From CAYGZA01 sp964354135 (GTDB lineage: Bacteria; Planctomycetota; Planctomycetia; Pirellulales; Thermoguttaceae), in contig CAYGZA010000242.1 of assembly GCA_964354135.1 (NCBI GenBank), positions 1-10,556 on the forward strand: 10,556 nucleotides of DNA, written 5' to 3'. The position numbers and the translations under genes are program-made. Of the stretch, positions 6,747 to 10,556 are shown piece after piece. The notes beneath the pieces were generated by a model that was not told the DNA's origin, made no database searches, and worked only from the letters and a program-made list of their open reading frames with translations. How positions within the stretch are numbered: the first letter of the stretch is position 1; every line of letters begins with the position of its first letter.

Positions 6747-7874
6747 TCACACGCGAAGCGGGTAGTTGCCAAGCTCCCGCAGGGTCGCCAGGGCCAGCTC
6801 GTAACTCTCCGGCTTCACTTGGCTGGAGACCGAATGGTCGGACTGAAAGACCCAGCCGCCGCCGCGGGCCGCCTGGAGCTTGTGACGCACCATGCGGCGA
6901 ATGGCGTCCGGATCGCCCTTTTCCAGCACGCGGACGTCCACGTTGCCCACAAAGGCCAGCCTGCCGGCGTACTCGGCCTTGAGCGGGACGACGTCCAGGC
7001 CGGCCTTGGCCTCCAGAGGGTTATAGGCGTCCAGGCCGATCTCGACCAGGTCGTCGAAGATCGCCTGGGCGTTGCCGCAGCCGTGGTAGATCACCATGAG
7101 ATTGTGGCGGTGCAATAGGTCGATCAGGGCTTTGACGTGCGGCTTGAGCATCTCGCGCCACCGCGGGGCCCCGAAGAGCATTCCCTTCACGTAGGCCACG
7201 TCGCCCCAGACGTACATGCCCGAGAGTCGCCCTTTGCCGGCCTCGATCTGGGCCTGGGCCAGCTCCAGCGTGAAGCTGCCGATGCGGTCGATGAACCGCT
7301 GCAAAAGCTCCCGGTCGGTGGTAATCCAGTAGAGCGCGTTTTCCGAGCCGATGCACCGCCAGAGATACTCGTAGGGCTCGCAGACCGAGCCGAACACGGC
7401 GAAATCATCGACGTAGGCACCGACGCGCTCAGCCCACGGCGGCAGGTTCCGGAGCAGGGAGTCGCCGACGCAATTGATCTGGTCGTCGCCGCCGGAATAG
7501 AACCGCCGCGGATCGTCCGGCGGGTCGAGCTCGAAGCGGGCCATCTCGTGCGGCTCGGTCACGGAAAAGGCCTCGTAGCGGGGCATCGGGGCGTCGCCGG
7601 TGCGGCGGATCGTGGCCCCGAAGCCGGTCTTCACCACAATGTCGTCGCCGCTTTCACGGAGCACCTCGAACGGCCGGATTTTCGGGTCCAGGTTCGGCGT
7701 GATCACGACGTAGTCGAGGTCGAAGTGGCGGTACGGGTCGAAGCCCTCCCCGTGCGTCCGGCGGTACTGCTTGAGAAAGCCGGTCCAGAAGAACTCTCCC
7801 GCGGGCACCCGGTCGCTCTCCCGGTGCGCCAGCGCATCCCGCATTCGCCGAATCTTCTCCTGGCTCTTACCCAC
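6747..7874 (-). CDS. Uroporphyrinogen-decarboxylase-superfamily protein (MtaA/CmuA-like, not HemE)
   Basis: A 375-residue TIM-barrel protein of the URO-D superfamily. It begins with the family-typical ALAHRESDRVP, has GDVAYVKGMLFGAP in the middle and GLDAYNPLEAKAGLDV plus FVGNVDV near the end. HGCGN (264-268) corresponds to the H-x-C zinc motif of corrinoid methyltransferases such as MtaA. The later cysteine of those enzymes is replaced by SDHSV (Asp346-His347), a variant seen in uncharacterised relatives. HemE hallmarks such as RQAGRY are absent, so it is unlikely to be the haem-pathway enzyme. A methyltransferase or other metal-dependent role is possible; the substrate is unknown. The start is uncertain: GTG at 7874 is chosen, TTG at 7916 would add 14 residues and an internal ATG would remove 10. 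It begins about 100 nt downstream of the tRNA-Phe half, on the same strand. Confidence 0.92.
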   Translation of the reverse strand: MGKSQEKIRRMRDALAHRESDRVPAGEFFWTGFLKQYRRTHGEGFDPYRHFDLDYVVITPNLDPKIRPFEVLRESGDDIVVKTGFGATIRRTGDAPMPRYEAFSVTEPHEMARFELDPPDDPRRFYSGGDDQINCVGDSLLRNLPPWAERVGAYVDDFAVFGSVCEPYEYLWRCIGSENALYWITTDRELLQRFIDRIGSFTLELAQAQIEAGKGRLSGMYVWGDVAYVKGMLFGAPRWREMLKPHVKALIDLLHRHNLMVIYHGCGNAQAIFDDLVEIGLDAYNPLEAKAGLDVVPLKAEYAGRLAFVGNVDVRVLEKGDPDAIRRMVRHKLQAARGGGWVFQSDHSVSSQVKPESYELALATLRELGNYPLRV

Positions 7875-7974
7875 GTGGCAGCTCTTTACGATTCGTGCCG
7901 GGTGGATTGTCCGCAATGGCTTCGGGCCCCGAGCGTGCCACGCAGCCTGAGATTCGGCAAGGGTTACAGGAAAG

Positions 7975-8016
7975 TGGACAGGGCCGGGATTGAACCGGCG
8001 ACACCTGGATTTTCAG
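7975..8016 (-). other. 3' half of tRNA-Phe (GAA), probable attachment-site remnant
   Basis: Read on the minus strand: anticodon loop CTGAAAA (8016-8010), 3' stem TCCAG, variable loop GTGTC, perfect T-arm GCCGG-TTCAATC-CCGGC (7999-7983), acceptor strand CCTGTCC and discriminator A, with no CCA. The anticodon GAA identifies phenylalanine. The 5' half is absent: the bases before the loop are GGGCC instead of a CTGGA partner, and no GGACAGG acceptor strand lies upstream. The remnant is 42 nt, exactly the length of the other half-tRNA at 5425-5466, and breaks at the same point. Confidence 0.75.
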
Positions 8017-8144
8017 GGCCCCCCGCCACCTCGCCAAAAAGCCCTAGTTTCCCGGGGATTTCTGGCATTCTAGCCTCCAAAGCGGCTATTGCAAGCCCTT
8101 TCCTACAATTGCAGTCTTTCCCGAGGAAAACCGGTATTTTGGAA
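8017..8144 (-). repeat. Conserved 128-bp element, copy B (inverted partner of 5298-5424)
   Basis: This is the minus-strand counterpart of copy A, beginning TTCC at 8144 and ending against the tRNA-Phe anticodon loop at 8017. It has AAAA-TACCGG-TTTT in the place of copy A's dyad, then TCGGGAAA and ACTGCAAT, CTTGCAA, and TTTGGCGAGGT. Sequence between these blocks is poorly conserved, but spacing is nearly unchanged. Just upstream (to 8170) a further weak match to copy A includes one ACTACC word. Confidence 0.6.
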
Positions 8145-8839
8145 CAATCGGGGGGAGTCGCGCCGGTAGTTTACCGGCAAGGGGTTTTCGCCCCAATAGA
8201 TCGGCAACAGGCAGGTAAGGGGCCGGCAGCGTCGGAACCAGCGGGGCAATGTTGTGGCTCCAAGGGACCTCGGGGGCGCGATTGCGCTCCGCGTTGCCGG
8301 GTCGTTCGAGGAGGCTGGAGGCTGCCGCAGTGCCCGCAGCGCACACGGCGAAAACACGTCGCGGCAAGCCGTGCGCGAGTAGGGCCGAGGGGATACGGAG
8401 CTGCTTTGGTGTACCCCCGCCTGCCCCCCCAGCGGCGGCCTCGGCGCAAGTAATCTAGCGTCCCCCTCTGTTTTTTCTCCCCCAAAGTGGTGTGCGGAAA
8501 TGCGGCCGCTTCCTATCGCTCCGGGTCCGCGGCCGAGCATGGCACCCCGTGACGACTTCCTTTGGAGCCGGCAGGAGACCGTTGCATCGCCGAAGTAGCG
8601 GGCTACACTGGGGGGTAGTTATTCAGCATCTCAGACGGGGTACACGTCAAAACAATCACGGGACTGACGGCAACCCTCGTGGTGAGTGTGGCGGTTCTGA
8701 ACACTGTGCTTGCTGTCCAGGCCCTTTGAATACTCGACCGACTTGAAGCCCACATTGGATCGGCTCGTGTGCCAGCTTTGGCACACCGTGTTGTCGAAAC
8801 GGCCGGGCCCGATAGCGAGGCATCCGGGGAGAATCGCGC
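8145..8839. other. Gene-poor stretch right of the copy B element
   Basis: I find no convincing intact gene here. Several open frames of 60-145 codons run on both strands, but all are Arg/Pro/Ser-rich, overlap each other and lack recognisable motifs or good ribosome-binding sites. The notable content is a signal-peptide-like reading frame without a start codon at 8646-8729. Degenerate remains of an element's cargo or integrase could be present beyond what I can recognise. Confidence 0.5.
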
Positions 8840-8853
8840 ATGGCAGGCGATGA
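8646..8853 (+). pseudogene. Remnant of a secreted-protein N-terminus (signal-peptide-like), start lost and frame broken
   Basis: 27 codons starting VKTITG, continuing through a hydrophobic LVVSVAVL core and ending AVQAL read like a complete Sec signal peptide. A GGGG (8637-8640) lies 5 nt upstream of GTC 8646, where an ATG would be expected. The frame stops at TGA 8727-8729. Shifting by +1 at CTT TGA gives 41 more codons (EYSTDLKP onward) to a stop at 8851-8853, overlapping the next gene's start. I infer a decayed gene; the hydrophobic run could also be chance. Confidence 0.3.
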
Positions 8854-9430
8854 AGAGGAAATCGAGCGTCTTTGTGAAGAAGCCCGGCGTCTAGAGCAGC
8901 AGGTGGTGAACGCGTTGTTGGCGTTTCGTGTACACGTAGACCCGGCGGCACTACTCCACTTTTATAAAGACGCCACGGGCGCCGTCGACATGGACGCTCA
9001 TGAGCTTAAGCGGCATATTGAGTTTTACAGGGGCATCTTGGGCGACCAACACGCACTGAGGCTGTATGCCCGGCACCGGCGCAAGGGTTGGGGCGTCAGG
9101 AGTGATGAAGTCTGTCCGACGTGCAAGGGGGCGCTGACGATAGCTGAACAACTACGATTCAGTGCGAAACTGAACTGGTGGCTGGATGAGTCGTCGGAGA
9201 ATCGTGAGTTCTTCGATCAGTATGTGAATGGTCCCCGCTTTGGTATGCATATGTATCTGCCCTATGTGAACGACTGCGATCGCTGCGCTGCAAACAAAGC
9301 TCCCCGGGGCTTAAGAGGCATCCTACGGAGTATCTTGGAGTGTCCGTGGGCCGACACGCCTCAGGGGGTCGCTCTGGAGCGATTAGGAGGTGTCCTGCGG
9401 AGTTTCTTCGGCAATATCTACCGTAAGTGA
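8840..9430 (+). CDS. Hypothetical protein with two CxxC pairs (possible zinc-binding)
   Basis: A 196-residue protein I do not recognise. The ATG at 8840 has GGGGAG at 8826-8831 as a plausible ribosome-binding site. Residues 1-25 are acidic and helical (EEEIERLCEEARRLEQQ), perhaps a short coiled coil. CPTC (92-95) and CDRC (146-149), 50 residues apart, could together ligate one zinc ion as in a split zinc ribbon. The segment between them is aromatic-rich (LNWWLDE, FGMHMYLPYV). The C-terminus is basic and amphipathic. There is no signal peptide or membrane helix, so it is probably cytoplasmic. Codon use looks less GC-rich than in the genes to the left, consistent with acquisition by transfer. 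It precedes two membrane-protein genes on the same strand by 64 nt and may be transcribed with them. Confidence 0.7.
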   Translation: MAGDEEEIERLCEEARRLEQQVVNALLAFRVHVDPAALLHFYKDATGAVDMDAHELKRHIEFYRGILGDQHALRLYARHRRKGWGVRSDEVCPTCKGALTIAEQLRFSAKLNWWLDESSENREFFDQYVNGPRFGMHMYLPYVNDCDRCAANKAPRGLRGILRSILECPWADTPQGVALERLGGVLRSFFGNIYRK

Positions 9431-9482
9431 CGAAGCAGCCCGCATTGCCTGTGCGGCTGCCAAACCCATCTCAGCAAGGACC

Positions 9483-9489
9483 AAGGAGG
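9483..9489 (+). promoter_or_regulatory. Strong Shine-Dalgarno deciding the start at 9495
   Basis: AAGGAGG, a full match to the anti-Shine-Dalgarno, lies 5 nt before ATG 9495. It shows that the small membrane protein starts there and not at the upstream in-frame codon at 9390, which lies inside the preceding gene. Confidence 0.75.
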
Positions 9490-9494
9490 TTGCG

Positions 9495-9722
9495 ATGAAA
9501 GTGAAAGTGGCAATCGGGTGGACACTCATTGCGATGGCGGTTGCTTTGCACTTGTGCTTCTGCACATGGAGCGGTGGCAGCTATGTTCATAGAATCGTCG
9601 GCGACATCGAGGCGAAGGTCGGAGTAAACGTTGCGGTCGCCGGTGTCTGCGGCCTGGTAATCCCCATTGGGATGATCGGCGCGGGAATAGGGTTGATTGT
9701 GTACAAGAAGCCAAACAAGTGA
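9495..9722 (+). CDS. Small membrane protein with two predicted transmembrane segments
   Basis: A 75-residue protein of unknown function. The first hydrophobic segment covers about residues 5-24 (VAIGWTLIAMAVALHLCFC) and may be a membrane anchor or an uncleaved signal. A polar loop with GGSYVHRIVGDIEAK follows. The second segment covers about 45-69 and is glycine-rich (PIGMIGAGIGLIVY), ending in a basic KKPNK tail that by the positive-inside rule would be cytoplasmic. With both ends basic, a hairpin with N and C termini inside is likely. The stop codon overlaps the ribosome-binding site of the next gene, so the two are almost certainly co-translated and may form one membrane complex. I cannot assign a family. 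Confidence 0.75.
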   Translation: MKVKVAIGWTLIAMAVALHLCFCTWSGGSYVHRIVGDIEAKVGVNVAVAGVCGLVIPIGMIGAGIGLIVYKKPNK

Positions 9723-9731
9723 GGAAAAGCG

Positions 9732-10433
9732 ATGAGCAGCCAAACAAGCGACCCGAACCCTTTGGTCAGCCGCCTTGACGCGCTGGAAAGAAAGAACCGC
9801 CGGCTCGCTACAACGCTTGCGGTGGCCGGGGCGGCGCTACTGGTTCTGTTTGTGGGGCTTGCCGCGAACCGCCGTTCCGAGTCGGATTTGCGTGCGCGAT
9901 CCGTTCGGGCAGAGGCTTTTTATCTGGTCGATAAGGGTGGGGTGACGCGAGGCAAGCTGGCCCTTGTTGCGACTACGCCGTTTCTGGAGCTGTGCGATGA
10001 GAACGGCAAGATGCGGGCCACGATTCTCGCGGGTGAGGAAGTAACGGGGTTTTCCATGTTCGATGAGAACGGGAAGGTGCGGGCCACGATCGCCGTGGGT
10101 AAGGAAGGAGGATCGGTTTCCGTGCAAGATGAGAACGGGAAGGGGCGGGTGCAGATTCTCGCGGGTAAGGAGGGAAATCAGGTTGAGGTGCTCGATGAGA
10201 ACGGCAAGATGCGGGCCCAGATTGTCGCGAGTAAGGAAGCAGGACGGGTTGCCGTGTTCGATGAGTTCGGGGTGCGGCGGGCCGCGATGGGCGCGAGTAA
10301 GGAAGTAGGAGGGGTTGCCGTGAGCGATGAGAGCGGGAACCCGCGGGCCGTGATGGGCGCCGGTGAGAAGGCAGGAGGAGGCTTTCAGATGTTCGGCCCT
10401 AATGGAAGGGTCACCTGGAAGGCGCCCAACTAG
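9732..10433 (+). CDS. Single-pass membrane protein with about eight tandem 22-residue DENGK repeats
   Basis: A 233-residue protein. A short cytoplasmic N-terminus with a brief heptad-like SRLDALERKNRRL stretch precedes one transmembrane helix (about 25-45), then RR. From residue 67 the extracytoplasmic part is a tandem repeat with units starting at residues 67, 89, 111, 133, 155, 177 and 199, each exactly 22 residues (66 nt). A last unit near 222 carries one extra residue. Unit consensus begins D-E-N-G-K-x-R-A, followed by alternating hydrophobics, a G-K-E turn and V-x-V. This regularity suggests a beta-solenoid or beta-hairpin stack, suited to binding or spacing at the cell surface or in the periplasm. 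The ribosome-binding GAGGAAAA (9721-9728) overlaps the preceding stop. Function unknown; repeats are long enough to allow copy-number change by recombination. Confidence 0.88.
   Translation: MSSQTSDPNPLVSRLDALERKNRRLATTLAVAGAALLVLFVGLAANRRSESDLRARSVRAEAFYLVDKGGVTRGKLALVATTPFLELCDENGKMRATILAGEEVTGFSMFDENGKVRATIAVGKEGGSVSVQDENGKGRVQILAGKEGNQVEVLDENGKMRAQIVASKEAGRVAVFDEFGVRRAAMGASKEVGGVAVSDESGNPRAVMGAGEKAGGGFQMFGPNGRVTWKAPN
9930..10394 (+). repeat. In-gene 66-bp tandem repeat array
   Basis: The Asp codon opening each unit recurs at 9930, 9996, 10062, 10128, 10194, 10260 and 10326, exactly 66 nt apart. The motif GATGAGAACGG is almost unchanged in the central units, and a GGTAAGGA / AGTAAGGA word recurs in several. 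The final partial unit at 10395 is shifted by 3 nt. Similarity at the DNA level points to expansion by duplication, with moderate later divergence. Confidence 0.85.
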
Positions 10434-10556
10434 GCGCGCCGACCCAGACAAGGGCGTCCAGGGGGCTACTGCGGCTACGCGGGGAGTCTCGTGGCGGGAC
10501 GCCGGCAGACCGCCACCGCGTTTCATGTGACCGGCCACTATTCTCCAAGAGGGGTC

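Noticed and set aside
5298..8144. Invertible DNA segment flanked by inverted recombination sites
   Set aside because: The two 7-nt loop sequences differ (CTCATAA and CTGAAAA), so strand exchange between them would be mismatched, and no recombinase is present. I keep the scar interpretation.
7137..8453. 438-codon + strand frame
   Set aside because: It runs antisense to the URO-D-like gene and then through the tRNA-Phe remnant. The GIEPATPGFS stretch is the typical spurious translation of a tRNA.
8103..8540. Minus-strand frames with a CGHC-like pattern, considered as a degenerate zinc-finger or integrase gene
   Set aside because: Overlapping frames have similar low-complexity composition, no tyrosine-recombinase R-H-R-Y motif is visible, and no ribosome-binding site supports a start.
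1..10556. CRISPR array
   Set aside because: The only regular repeat array is the 66-bp in-gene repeat at 9930-10394, which lacks unique spacers and keeps a coding frame.

Overview
The window is GC-rich and looks like a planctomycete or close relative (PVC group). This rests on three things: a large secreted protein with a hydrazine-synthase-alpha-like haem domain plus HEAT repeats, a small 'QPFEPF...LADGR' protein of a type I associate with planctomycetes, and tRNA 3' ends that do not encode CCA. The assignment is inferred from gene content only.

Left block (1-5103). The window opens in the last 88 codons of hemB (porphobilinogen synthase). After a 350-nt spacer with a good promoter candidate comes one very large gene (622-4668). 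It encodes a secreted carbohydrate-binding-like / beta-propeller / HzsA-like (one CxxCH haem site) / HEAT-repeat protein. Directly behind it lies a second, truncated and diverged copy of the hemB 3' end (4738-5103). The layout (gene, insert, displaced 3' fragment) resembles that left by elements that integrate into the 3' end of a conserved gene.

Middle block (5104-8144). A 2.5-kb segment holds a small conserved protein, a creatininase-family amidohydrolase and a convergent uroporphyrinogen-decarboxylase-superfamily protein (not HemE). Inward-facing copies of the same structure flank it: about 127 bp of conserved sequence joined at the same position to a 42-nt tRNA 3' half. One half is tRNA-CAU (Met or Ile) on the + strand, the other tRNA-Phe(GAA) on the - strand. 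Both halves begin exactly at the anticodon loop. I read them as junctions left by related tyrosine-recombinase elements that cross over in anticodon loops. No integrase gene is visible.

Right block (8145-10556). About 700 nt contain no convincing intact gene, only a signal-peptide-like remnant. Three same-strand genes of less GC-rich, accessory character follow: a protein with two CxxC pairs, a 75-aa protein with two membrane segments, and a single-pass membrane protein built from a regular 22-residue repeat. The last two are closely spaced and each has a good ribosome-binding site, so they are probably co-transcribed. Their function is unknown.

Overall this is an accessory, mosaic region: housekeeping hemB, a probable insertion carrying the HzsA-like gene, two recombination scars at tRNA halves, and an uncharacterised membrane-associated cluster.
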